Assembly: GCF_030818545.1 (NCBI RefSeq)
Contig: NZ_JAUTAH010000001.1
Location: 1,679,001 to 1,743,000, forward strand
DNA length: 64,000 nt
Direction of reading: 5' to 3'
Origin: Brevundimonas sp. SORGH_AS_0993
Lineage (GTDB): Bacteria > Pseudomonadota > Alphaproteobacteria > Caulobacterales > Caulobacteraceae
Shown here: piece after piece, positions 16,144-24,679 of the stretch
Layout of the letters: each line of letters opens with the position of its first letter
Position numbering within the stretch: the stretch's first letter is position 1
Translations under genes and position numbers: made by a program
Notes under the pieces: model-generated
What the model saw: only the letters and a program-made list of their open reading frames with translations
What the model was told of the DNA's origin: nothing
Database searches by the model: none

Positions 16144-16775
16144 GGCTGCTGACCGTCATCGCCATCGTCGCCTTGATCTGGCTGGTCGGCCTGTTCGCCT
16201 TCGCCCACCGGGTGCGCGAGTTGACGCCGGCCGAGGACCCGCCCCCCGCCGACGCCATCGTGGCCCTGACCGGCCCATCGTCCGAACGGGTCAATGCGGC
16301 CGTCCGCCTGCTGGAGCAGGGCAAGGGCGAGCGGGTGCTGATCTCGGGCGTGAACCGCGACGTGCGGCGGCGCGAACTGCGTGAACTGGTGCCGGGCTCC
16401 AGCCGTCTGTTCAACTGCTGCGTCGATCTGGGCTTCGAGGCCGAGGATACGGTCGGCAACGCCCAGGAGATCGCCGCCTGGGCCCGCGACAAGGACTATC
16501 ACAGCCTGATCGTCGTCACCTCCGACTATCATATGCCCCGGTCGCTGGTGGAGATCCGGGGCCAGCTGCCGGGCGTGAAGCTGATTCCCTACGCCGTCTC
16601 CACACCGTCGCTGGACAACGCCCGCTGGTGGCGCGCAGCGGTGACGGCTCGTCGCATGACGCTGGAATATATGAAATACTTGGCCGTCCTGGGCCGCGAG
16701 GGGATGCGCCGCATCCTGCGCGAGCGGCCGGCCCAGGACCCGTCCTCCGTTCCGACCGAAAAGGCCCCTGCCTAA
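16140..16775 (+). CDS. YdcF-family (DUF218) membrane-anchored protein
   Basis: A 211-residue protein with an N-terminal membrane anchor (about 4-24) and a DUF218 domain. Family hallmarks are ADAIVALTGPSSERVNAAVRLL, LISGVNRDVRRREL and VVTSDYHMPRSLVEI with its conserved Tyr-His. DUF218 proteins such as SanA and ElyC act in envelope integrity and lipid-carrier metabolism; the exact reaction is unknown. It is the third gene in ftsE-ftsX-ydcF-plsC. Confidence 0.88.
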   Translation: MRLLTVIAIVALIWLVGLFAFAHRVRELTPAEDPPPADAIVALTGPSSERVNAAVRLLEQGKGERVLISGVNRDVRRRELRELVPGSSRLFNCCVDLGFEAEDTVGNAQEIAAWARDKDYHSLIVVTSDYHMPRSLVEIRGQLPGVKLIPYAVSTPSLDNARWWRAAVTARRMTLEYMKYLAVLGREGMRRILRERPAQDPSSVPTEKAPA

Positions 16776-17489
16776 GTGTTGACCCTGCGCTCCCTGCTGT
16801 TCACGGCCTGGCTCTATCTGTCGATGGCGGTCTTCGCCATCGGCCTGTCGCCGGCGCTTCTGATGCCCCATCGGTTCGCCATGGGGGTGGTCAAGCTGTG
16901 GGCCAGGTCCGCCCTGTTCGGCCTGCGTTGGATCGCGGGCGTGCGGGTCGAGGTGCGGGGGCTTGAGAACAGGCCCTCGGGCGCCGCCCTGGTCGCCTCT
17001 AAACACCAGGGGATGCTGGACATCGTGGCCCTGCTGGCCGTGCTGCCCGACGCCTGTTTCGTGATGAAGAAGGAGCTGATGCCCCTGCCCTTCTTCGGCT
17101 GGTTCGCCTGGAAGGCCGGGATGATCCCCGTGGACCGCGCCGGTCACGCCAAGGCGCTGAAGGACATGACCCGCCAGGCCAGGGATCGTCTGAGCCAAGG
17201 CCGCCAGATCGTCATCTTCCCCGAGGGCACCCGCAACGATCCGGGCGCGCCCGGAGACTACAAGCCCGGCGTCGCCGCCATCTATCGCGATCTGGAAGGA
17301 CCGTGCTGGCCCGTCGCCACCAACTCGGGCGTCCATTGGCCCGCCCACGGCTTTCGCCGTTATCCGGGCGTGGTGGTGTTCGACTTTCTGGAGCCGATCC
17401 CCGCCGGGCTGAAGCGCGGGGCCATGATGGCGTTGCTGGAAAGTCGCATCGAAACGGCTTCGACCGCATTGCTGGACCCGAAACCCTAG
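16776..17489 (+). CDS. plsC: 1-acyl-sn-glycerol-3-phosphate acyltransferase
   Basis: PlsC acylates lysophosphatidic acid to phosphatidic acid at the inner membrane, a core phospholipid step. The 237-residue protein has an N-terminal membrane segment, the catalytic HX4D motif in SKHQGMLDIVA (about 71-81), the second block WKAGMIPVDR, and the substrate motif FPEGTRNDPG (about 148-157). The start is a GTG immediately after the ydcF TAA, so it should be translationally coupled in the ftsEX operon. Confidence 0.95.
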   Translation: MLTLRSLLFTAWLYLSMAVFAIGLSPALLMPHRFAMGVVKLWARSALFGLRWIAGVRVEVRGLENRPSGAALVASKHQGMLDIVALLAVLPDACFVMKKELMPLPFFGWFAWKAGMIPVDRAGHAKALKDMTRQARDRLSQGRQIVIFPEGTRNDPGAPGDYKPGVAAIYRDLEGPCWPVATNSGVHWPAHGFRRYPGVVVFDFLEPIPAGLKRGAMMALLESRIETASTALLDPKP

Positions 17490-17535
17490 CTGAAACGTAT
17501 GAAGGGTTCCGAGTTCGTCTTTTCAGGAAACCTTC

Positions 17536-18324
17536 ATGACCCTGCGCCTTCAGGCCCTCTACGCCGTCGCAGCCTGCACCGCCTTCGCCGGCTCCGCCCT
17601 CGCCCAGTCGCAGCCCTATGAGCAGATCCGTCCCGCGCCCCAGGGCTGGACCGTCGATCTGGGCGCAGGCGTCCTCTATCGCAACGACAGCAACGGCGAC
17701 ACGGGCTCCAAGACCACCGTCGCGCCGTGGATCTCGGCCAACTACCGCGACATCGTCTATCTGACGCCCATCGACGGCCTGGGCTGGAACGTGGTCAAGG
17801 CCGACGATTTCCGCGCCGGGGTGCAGCTGCGCCCGCGCTTCTCGGCCGACGACATCGAGGGGCTGACGCTGGATCGTCCGGGCTTCGGCGCCGACCTGGC
17901 CGCCTACGCCTTCAAACGTCTGCCAGGCAATGTCGTGATCGGCGGCCGGGTCAGCCGCGACGTCACCGACGTCAGCGAGGGCGTGGAATACTACGCCTCC
18001 ATCGGCCACCAGCGCATCACGCCGGTCGGCCTGCTGAACGCCTCGGTCTATGTGCGCGGCGGCGATTCCAAGCTGGCCGACGCCTACTATGGCGTCAGCT
18101 CGACCGAGGCGACAGCGAACGGCATCAGCGCCTATTCCCCGGGCGGCGGCGTGCAAGGGGCGGGCGTCAGCCTGTTCCTGCTGGTCCCGATCGGGGACAA
18201 GTGGGGCGCCGGCGGTCTGATCAACTACGAGCGCCGCCTGGGCGACGTGGCCGACAGTCCCCTGTCCCAAAGCGACGACGCGGTTCGCGCCGGCGTCTTC
18301 GTCGCCCGCCGCTTCGGCGGCTGA
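17536..18324 (+). CDS. MipA/OmpV-family outer-membrane protein
   Basis: A 262-residue protein with a cleavable signal peptide ending near ALAQS (about residue 24), then a beta-barrel-like sequence: short amphipathic strands such as WTVDLGAGVLYRNDSN and VAPWISANYRDIVYL, and a terminal aromatic-poor strand ending FVARRFGG. The pattern fits MipA/OmpV, proteins that associate with murein synthesis or act as small porins. It lies 46 bp after plsC with AGGAAA upstream of the ATG and may be part of, or just downstream of, that operon. Confidence 0.8.
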   Translation: MTLRLQALYAVAACTAFAGSALAQSQPYEQIRPAPQGWTVDLGAGVLYRNDSNGDTGSKTTVAPWISANYRDIVYLTPIDGLGWNVVKADDFRAGVQLRPRFSADDIEGLTLDRPGFGADLAAYAFKRLPGNVVIGGRVSRDVTDVSEGVEYYASIGHQRITPVGLLNASVYVRGGDSKLADAYYGVSSTEATANGISAYSPGGGVQGAGVSLFLLVPIGDKWGAGGLINYERRLGDVADSPLSQSDDAVRAGVFVARRFGG

Positions 18325-18346
18325 TCCACAACGACGGCGACCCCGA

Positions 18347-19480
18347 TCAGGTCGCCGCGAACTCGCTCAGGGCGTCGATCACCGCGCGGTTCTGGTCTTC
18401 CGTGCCGATGGTGACGCGCAAGCCTTGCGGCAGGCCATAGCCGCCGACGGGGCGCACGATGATGCCCTTGGCGTTCAGATAGTCGTTGGCGGCGGCGGCC
18501 CGCTCTGCTCCGTCGAACAGCACCAGCACGAAGTTGCCCGCGCTGGGCAGGACCTCGAAGCCGAAGCCGCGCACGGCCTGGGTCAGGCGCGGCTTCCAGG
18601 TCGTGATCAGGTCGCGCGACACCTGCTGGTGGGCCGTATCATACAGGGCGGCCGTCGCGGCCTCCAGCCCCGGAACCGAGACGTTGAACGGCAGACGGAT
18701 GCGGTCGATGGCCTCCGCCACCGCGACCGGCGCATAGCCGAAGCCGATCCGCAGACCGCCCAGACCGTGAATCTTGGAGAAGGTGCGGGTGACGACGATG
18801 TTCGACGCTTCGCGCGCCAGGGGGAAGGCGGTCTCCCAGTCCGGCTCGGTCACATATTCGGCATAGGCCTCGTCCACGACCAGAATGACGTGGGCTGGAA
18901 GGGCCGCGTGCAGGCGGCGGATTTCCTCGCCCGAATTGTAGCTGCCGGTCGGGTTCGACGGGTTGGAGACATAGACGATCTTGGTCCGGTCATCGACCTG
19001 GGCCAGCAGGGCGTCGATCTCGGCCTTGTAGTTCGGCTCTGGCGCCAGCTTGACCTCGGCCTCGCAAGCCTTGGCGCTGATGCGATAGGCCAGAAAGCCG
19101 TACTGGCCCGAGACGATATTGTCCCCGGCGGTCAGATAGGTCTGGTTCAACAGGGCGAACACCTCGTCCGAGCCATTGCCGAAGATCAGGCGTTCGGGCT
19201 CCAGACCATGCACCTCGGCCACGGCGGCGCGCAGCTTGGCCGCCCGGCCGTCGGGATAGATGTGGATGTTGCGGACCGCCGCCTCATAGGCCGCGCGCGC
19301 CTTCTCCCCGGCGCCCAGCATGTTCTCGTTGGACGACAGTTTCATCGGCTCGGCCACGCCGGCGATGGACGACTTGCCGCCGACATAGGGGGCGATGTCC
19401 AGGATGCCGGGCTTGGGCGTAGGGCTTTGGGGTGCAGGGCTCTGTTGCGCAGGAGCGTGGGGCGCGGTCGCGTCGGTCAT
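18347..19480 (-). CDS. hisC: Histidinol-phosphate aminotransferase family
   Basis: A PLP-dependent class I/II aminotransferase of 377 residues. It shows the HisC N-terminal KLSSNENMLGAGEKA, the substrate segment YVSNPSNPTGSYNS, Asp/Tyr of VVDEAYAEYV, and the PLP lysine in TRTFSKIHGLGGLRIGF. The N-terminal 25 residues are a Pro/Gln/Ser repeat-like extension. In alphaproteobacteria such enzymes often serve both histidine and tyrosine/phenylalanine synthesis; its immediate partner upstream is the unidentified gene at 19495-20181. Confidence 0.92.
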   Translation of the reverse strand: MTDATAPHAPAQQSPAPQSPTPKPGILDIAPYVGGKSSIAGVAEPMKLSSNENMLGAGEKARAAYEAAVRNIHIYPDGRAAKLRAAVAEVHGLEPERLIFGNGSDEVFALLNQTYLTAGDNIVSGQYGFLAYRISAKACEAEVKLAPEPNYKAEIDALLAQVDDRTKIVYVSNPSNPTGSYNSGEEIRRLHAALPAHVILVVDEAYAEYVTEPDWETAFPLAREASNIVVTRTFSKIHGLGGLRIGFGYAPVAVAEAIDRIRLPFNVSVPGLEAATAALYDTAHQQVSRDLITTWKPRLTQAVRGFGFEVLPSAGNFVLVLFDGAERAAAANDYLNAKGIIVRPVGGYGLPQGLRVTIGTEDQNRAVIDALSEFAAT

Positions 19481-19494
19481 GGGAAGCCTTGATC

Positions 19495-20181
19495 TCAGAA
19501 AACGGGGGCAGCGCCGATGACGCCATTCAGACGGCCGGGCGCGGCCTGCAGCCGCCCGTCGTCGACCTGCACATAGCCCGCCAGCATGAACAGCTTCAAG
19601 CCGCCGGCCGTCGCCAGCGGTTCTCCGACCAGCCCCAGGTCCGACAGGGCGGCCGTGATCTTGGCCTCGGACCAGCCGCTGTCCGTGACCCAGAAGCTGC
19701 GGTCCTCGCCGGTCGGACCCGACGCCTCGCGTGAAACCATATAGGCCTGCGGCCGTCCCCGCCGGTCGTCGGGCAGAGACCAGACGATGCGGATGTCGGG
19801 CCGCGCCAGCAGCCGACCCCACCAGGGCCGGTCGGGCGTCAGGTCGATCAGGGCGCGCGATCCGGCCTCGGCCGCCTTCAGCGCGTCGTCGGCCGACAGG
19901 GGGCGCGCGCCCAGGCCGAACCGATCCGTCGCCAGCGCCTGGGCCAGACCGCCGCTGACGACCAGGGCCGGGCCGGTCGTCGCCTCCACCCGTCCCAAGA
20001 CCGCCTTGACCGCCGCCGCCTCGGCCGGGCCGACATCGGCCAGCAGCGAACGCAGGGCGATGGCCGCATCGTCCAGCCGCGCGCGCGGTTCCGCCGCCAT
20101 CCGCGCCCGCACCGCCTCGACCAGGGCGCGGTCCAGGGCGGTCAGGGCGGCGTCGGGTTCGGGCGCGTCGAGCAGGGTCAT
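19495..20181 (-). CDS. Unrecognised protein next to hisC, possibly chorismate-mutase-like N terminus
   Basis: A 228-residue soluble protein. The first third is helical and Ala/Arg-rich (LTALDRALVEAVRARMAAEP), which loosely resembles chorismate mutase helices; the rest carries a recurring WGRLLARPDIRIVWSLP and WSEAKITAALSDLGLV. I cannot place it in a family with confidence. The position just upstream of hisC, 14 bp away, makes an aromatic-amino-acid role plausible. The ATG shares one base with the TGA of the DUF2125 gene. Confidence 0.7.
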   Translation of the reverse strand: MTLLDAPEPDAALTALDRALVEAVRARMAAEPRARLDDAAIALRSLLADVGPAEAAAVKAVLGRVEATTGPALVVSGGLAQALATDRFGLGARPLSADDALKAAEAGSRALIDLTPDRPWWGRLLARPDIRIVWSLPDDRRGRPQAYMVSREASGPTGEDRSFWVTDSGWSEAKITAALSDLGLVGEPLATAGGLKLFMLAGYVQVDDGRLQAAPGRLNGVIGAAPVF

Positions 20182-21284
20182 CAGAACAGCTTGGGCGCAG
20201 GGGCCAGAGGGAAAGGACCCAGCCAAGTGCGGCCGTCGCGGAACACCAGGGTCAGGGGCGTCTGCGCCTGTTCCGTCGTCTGACTCGCCGTCTGGCCCGC
20301 CGCCTGACCCGCTATCTGGGCGGCCCCGGCGGCGGCGACCGCCCCGGCCGCGCCGATGCGGTTGACCGCGCCCTGACGACTGGCGGTCAGGCCGGCCAGC
20401 GCCGGCAGGGGCTTTTGCGCCTGCAGGGTCAGGACGCCGGCCAGACGACCGTTCCCATCCGCGCCCAAGACCGGGCTGGACAGGGTGGCGCGGCTCTCGC
20501 CCGCCTGAAGATCGCCCCGCACGGCGCGGAAGGCGCCGCCTGCCCTGGCCCAGGCGGCGAACACCCCGGCGGCGTCCCCGCCCCGTTTCAACAGGCCGGC
20601 CTTGTCCAGCGTAGCTTCCAACTGGGTCGTCAGCTTGCCGTCCTGGGCGAAGCCTTCCACCGGCCCGTCGGCCCGGCCCTGGCCGTCGACCAGGCGAAAC
20701 AGCACGTCGATGGCGTCGCCCGAGGCGTCAGCGGGCGTAGCCGCCGCCTCCAGATGCGGCCGGACGTAGACCTCCACCCTCGCCGCCCGCGCGATGGGAA
20801 AGGGCTCGGCCTGGGTTTGGGTCGTGAAGACCGGATTGACCATCTCCAGCGCCAGATCGGGCCAAGTCTGGCCGATGCCGCTGGCGCTCATGCGGATGGC
20901 GTCGCCCTTGACCGCCACCTGCCCCTTGCCTGCGCGGGTCAGCATCAGCCCCTCGGGCGCGACCAGCACCCATTTGGTCGGCTGATAAGCGTTGGCCTCG
21001 GCGTTCAGGACGGGAAAGTCCAGAGCGTGGCCCGACGGCGCCTTCAGCTCCAACTGCGTCAGGCCCAGCCGGGTGCGAAAGGGCCAGCCGGTGATCGACT
21101 TTCCGGCATAGCGCACGTCCCAGCCCGACTGACGCAGGGTCTGGGCCTGGGTCTCCAGCCGACTGTCGATCTGGCGCGTCAGATACAGCCACCAGACGCT
21201 CCAGGCGGTCAGGACGACCACCACCAGGATAAACGGCGCATAGAGGCCCCGACGGTTGTGTCGCTTGGCGGGGGCGTCAGTCAT
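20181..21284 (-). CDS. DUF2125 membrane-anchored protein
   Basis: A 367-residue protein with a positively charged N terminus and one membrane segment (about 15-34), then a large extracytoplasmic domain containing the DUF2125-type segment SGWDVRYAGKSITGWPFRTRL. A run rich in Ala/Gln/Thr near the C terminus (about 320-350) is low complexity and may vary. Function is unknown. It overlaps the next gene by one base, forming a hisC-linked cluster. Confidence 0.8.
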   Translation of the reverse strand: MTDAPAKRHNRRGLYAPFILVVVVLTAWSVWWLYLTRQIDSRLETQAQTLRQSGWDVRYAGKSITGWPFRTRLGLTQLELKAPSGHALDFPVLNAEANAYQPTKWVLVAPEGLMLTRAGKGQVAVKGDAIRMSASGIGQTWPDLALEMVNPVFTTQTQAEPFPIARAARVEVYVRPHLEAAATPADASGDAIDVLFRLVDGQGRADGPVEGFAQDGKLTTQLEATLDKAGLLKRGGDAAGVFAAWARAGGAFRAVRGDLQAGESRATLSSPVLGADGNGRLAGVLTLQAQKPLPALAGLTASRQGAVNRIGAAGAVAAAGAAQIAGQAAGQTASQTTEQAQTPLTLVFRDGRTWLGPFPLAPAPKLF

Positions 21285-21332
21285 GCGGGCTCCGGTGTTC
21301 GGCTGTCCTATAGCGCGGGCGGCGGGCGGCTT

Positions 21333-21806
21333 CTAGGCGGCGACATCGGCCAGGACGGCGCCGGCGGCCTTCACCGCGTCCTCGGGCGCGATGGCCAGCA
21401 GCAGCCCCCGCTGGCCGGCGTTGATCATCAGCTGGTCGAACAGGATCGCCGTCTCGTCGATCACGGTCCGCACCGCCTTGCGCTGGCCGAAGGGGCTGAC
21501 CCCGCCGACCTTGTAGCCGGTCAGGCGTTCGGCCTCGGCGGGCTTCATCATCTGGGCCGACTTGCCGCCGAAGACCGCCGCCAGCTTCTTCATGCTGACC
21601 TCGCCGTCCGAAGGCGCGACCACGCAGGCGGGCGCCCCGTCGATCAGGGTCATCAGGGTCTTGAACACCTGCTCCGGCGCCTGTCCCAGGGCTGCGGCCG
21701 CCTGCAGGCCCGTGCGCGGCGCCTCGGGGTCGTAGTCATAGGGATGCAGGGTGAAGGCGATCCCGGCCCGGCTCAGGGCCAGGGTCGCCGGCGTGGTCTT
21801 GGACAT
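21333..21806 (-). CDS. ybaK: Cys-tRNA(Pro)/Cys-tRNA(Cys) deacylase YbaK
   Basis: YbaK hydrolyses mischarged Cys-tRNA(Pro), a translation proofreading step. The 157-residue protein has the family's GLQAAAALGQAPEQVFKTL, the Lys-containing KKLAAVFGGKSAQM, and TGYKVGGVSPFGQRK, matching the YbaK substrate-binding core. Length is standard. It lies 17 bp after the DinG-like helicase on the same strand and may be co-transcribed with it. Confidence 0.93.
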   Translation of the reverse strand: MSKTTPATLALSRAGIAFTLHPYDYDPEAPRTGLQAAAALGQAPEQVFKTLMTLIDGAPACVVAPSDGEVSMKKLAAVFGGKSAQMMKPAEAERLTGYKVGGVSPFGQRKAVRTVIDETAILFDQLMINAGQRGLLLAIAPEDAVKAAGAVLADVAA

Positions 21807-21823
21807 GGCTGGTCGTCTCGGGC

Positions 21824-24679
21824 TCAGGTCGTCTCGGGGTTCAGAAAGGCGCTGGTCAGGTCTACCGCCTCGGCCAGGCCCATGCGCTGAACCTCCACGC
21901 CCGGCGGCAGGCTGGCGAACAGGCGGGTGGGGGTGGCGGCGTCCAGCATCAGAAACACCCCCTTGTCGTCGCCGCGCCGGATCAGCCGGCCGAACGCCTG
22001 GGCGATGCGGGCGCGGGCCAGGGCGTCGTCATAGCCTTTTCCACCCAGCCGCTCGCGCCGCGCCTTGTGCAGCAGGTCCGGGCGCGGCCAAGGCACGCGG
22101 TCGAAGGCCAGGACCCGCAAGCTGCGGCCCGGCACGTCCACCCCGTCGCGCACGGCGTCGGTGCCCAAGAGGCAGGAATTCTCCTCCACCCGGAACATAT
22201 CCACCAGCGCCCCGACCTCCAACGGATCGACGTGCTGGGCGTAGAGCGGCACGCCTGACCGGGCCAGGTCCGGGCCCAGCCGCTCATAGACCGCCTTCAG
22301 CCGGCGGATGGCGGTGAACAGGCCCAGACCCCCGCCGCCCGCCGCCAGGAACAGTTCGCGCATCGCCGCCGCCGTCTGGCGCGGATCGTCCTTGACCAGA
22401 TCGTTGACGACGATGACCCGGCTGTTGGCGGCATAGTCGAACGGGCTCTCGACCTTCAGGGTGCGGGGCGGTTCGATCAAACGCGCCGATCCGGTCCGCA
22501 TCCGCGCCAGATCGAATGGATCGTCCTGCAACGGATCGGACAGGGTGGCGGACGTCACCAGCACCCCGTGCGACGGCGCGATCACGGCGGCCTCCAGCGG
22601 CACGGTGGGGTCGATCCAGTGACGACGCAGGGCCACGTCGTGAATGCGGCCGAACGCCGTCTCGGCTGACAGCCAGTCGACGAAGTCGGGATCGGGCTGA
22701 TCGCCCCCGTCCTCCAGCGCCGCCAACATGGATCGCCACCCCGGCAGGGTCATGCGCGCGCGCCGGTCCAGCCCGCGCAACGCCCCCTCGATCCGCGACC
22801 GCTGCGACCCGTCCAGTTCCGCCGCCTCGTCGTCCAGCACGTCCTCCAGATGCCGCGCCAGGGCCAGCAGCGGCGCCTCGATGGCGGCCAGGGCCTGGGC
22901 CGCCGCCCGCGCGGTTTCGGCCACCGGATCGGTGACGGGTTTCAGCGCGCACTCCATGCCGAAATCGGACCCGCCATAGGTGTTCGTCTCGGCCGTGCGG
23001 GCCCGCAACTGGTCCAGGGCGGCCGCAAGGAAGGCTTCGATCGGGCCGATGGGGTTCACTTCGCCCGAGGCCGGCGCGACGCGGCCCGACACGCCTTCGC
23101 CCGGCAGGGCGGCGGCGGCTCGGATGGCGTCCTGCAGCGCCTTCATCGCCGCCTCGTTGTCGTTGACCAGATCGCCCAGCCGCTGCTCCAGCCCGCGCCC
23201 GCGACGCCCCCGCCCCTCCGGCCCTCGGATCCAGCGCCGCAGCTCGGCCGCCTCCTGGCCCGACAGGCAGGCGGAAAAGGCGCTGTCGGCCGCGTCGAAC
23301 AGATGGTGGCCCTCGTCGAAGACGATCCGCTTCAGGGCCGCCGTCTCGCCGTCCTGTTTCTGGCCCCGCGCCGAGCGCGCGCCGTCGAACGCGGCCTGGG
23401 TCAGGACCAGGGCGTGGTTGGCGATGACCAGGTCGGCGCGGCGGCTGGCGCGGATGGTCTTCTCCACGAAACAGGTGCGATAGTGCGGACAGGCGGCGTG
23501 GACGCATTCGCCGCGCCGATCCACCAGATTGGCCGCGCTCGCCGCATGGGCCACCGGCAGGGCGAACAGGCCGGGCAGCCAGCCGGGGAAGTCCCCGCCC
23601 GTCATGTCGCCGTCGCGCGTATGCAAGGCCCAGCGCCCGGCCAGCGCCAGGCCGATCAGGTCGCCATTCCCCAGTTGCGCCGCCTGGACCATGTCCTGCA
23701 GGTTCAGGACGCACAGATAGTTCTCGCGCCCCTTGCGGATCACCGCCTTCTTCTTGCGCTCGGCCGGATCGGGCCACAGCGAATGGCTCTCGCGGTCGAT
23801 CTGGCGCTGCAGGGCGCGGGTATAGGTGGAGATCCAGGCCGCCCCCTGGTTCCGCTCGGCCCACAGGGAGGCGGGCGCCAGATAGCCGAGGGTCTTGCCG
23901 GTGCCGGTGCCGGCTTCCGCCAGCAGGACGCGGGGCCGCCCCTCCTCGTTGCGGGGGGAAAAGGCGAAGGCCGCCTCGGCGGCGTAGTCGGACTGGGTCG
24001 GCCGCGTCTCGTCCAGGCCCGAGGCCTGAAGCAGTTTCTCCAGCCGGATGCGGGCGCTCTCGCTGTCGACCGGGGCCGATCCCGCTTCGCCGCGCGGCGC
24101 CTCGTCCTCCCATTCGGTCAGGCGCGACCAGACGTCCAGACCCGATCCGCGATGCTGGCGCGCCCGCACCCCGCCCGCCTCCAGCGCCTGCACCACCCGC
24201 TCGCCCCAGGCCCAGCCGGCACGCTGCATCGTCAGGGCCAGAACATAGGCGGCCTCACGCTCGGCATAGGCCGGCTGGGCCAGTTCGCGCAGCAGCAGCC
24301 CCGCAGCCTCGCGCAGGGCCGCCGCCTGTTCCTCCGCCGACTTCGGTTCGGCCAATCCCAACGAAAGCGCCAGCCCCGCCGGCGATGGCGCGCAGAACCG
24401 CGCCGGCCGCACGAAGGCGTACAGCTCCAGCACATCCATCAGATCGGACGACCGCGCTGGCGGCGTCAGCCCCAGCCGCCGCGCCGTCAGCGACGCATGG
24501 GCCACCAGCACCGGCCCGGTGCTGAAGAACCCCTCAGCCGCTCCGCGCCCGATCTTCCGGGTCCCCGCTTCGTCGCACACCGCCCCCGCTCCCGGCGGCG
24601 TTGCCAGCGCCGGCGGCAGGTCCGCCCAAGGCTCGGCGCCCATCGGGCGGGTTTCAGCGTCTATCTGCAGAGCGATCAC
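21824..24679 (-). CDS. DinG-like ATP-dependent DNA helicase
   Basis: A 951-residue superfamily 2 (XPD/DinG) 5'-3' helicase. Walker A AEAGTGTGKT lies near residue 255; four iron-sulfur-type cysteines appear at NYLCVLNL (about 323) and ECVHAACPHYRTCF (about 391-404); the DEGHH box follows near 454; and late motifs GTDAVRDGVDVPG and QAFGRLIRRGDD are intact. About 220 residues precede the helicase core. The GTG at 24679 overlaps the RhuM stop; ATG 24643 may be the original start if RhuM was inserted upstream. Likely role: unwinding R-loops or damaged forks. Confidence 0.9.
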   Translation of the reverse strand: MIALQIDAETRPMGAEPWADLPPALATPPGAGAVCDEAGTRKIGRGAAEGFFSTGPVLVAHASLTARRLGLTPPARSSDLMDVLELYAFVRPARFCAPSPAGLALSLGLAEPKSAEEQAAALREAAGLLLRELAQPAYAEREAAYVLALTMQRAGWAWGERVVQALEAGGVRARQHRGSGLDVWSRLTEWEDEAPRGEAGSAPVDSESARIRLEKLLQASGLDETRPTQSDYAAEAAFAFSPRNEEGRPRVLLAEAGTGTGKTLGYLAPASLWAERNQGAAWISTYTRALQRQIDRESHSLWPDPAERKKKAVIRKGRENYLCVLNLQDMVQAAQLGNGDLIGLALAGRWALHTRDGDMTGGDFPGWLPGLFALPVAHAASAANLVDRRGECVHAACPHYRTCFVEKTIRASRRADLVIANHALVLTQAAFDGARSARGQKQDGETAALKRIVFDEGHHLFDAADSAFSACLSGQEAAELRRWIRGPEGRGRRGRGLEQRLGDLVNDNEAAMKALQDAIRAAAALPGEGVSGRVAPASGEVNPIGPIEAFLAAALDQLRARTAETNTYGGSDFGMECALKPVTDPVAETARAAAQALAAIEAPLLALARHLEDVLDDEAAELDGSQRSRIEGALRGLDRRARMTLPGWRSMLAALEDGGDQPDPDFVDWLSAETAFGRIHDVALRRHWIDPTVPLEAAVIAPSHGVLVTSATLSDPLQDDPFDLARMRTGSARLIEPPRTLKVESPFDYAANSRVIVVNDLVKDDPRQTAAAMRELFLAAGGGGLGLFTAIRRLKAVYERLGPDLARSGVPLYAQHVDPLEVGALVDMFRVEENSCLLGTDAVRDGVDVPGRSLRVLAFDRVPWPRPDLLHKARRERLGGKGYDDALARARIAQAFGRLIRRGDDKGVFLMLDAATPTRLFASLPPGVEVQRMGLAEAVDLTSAFLNPETT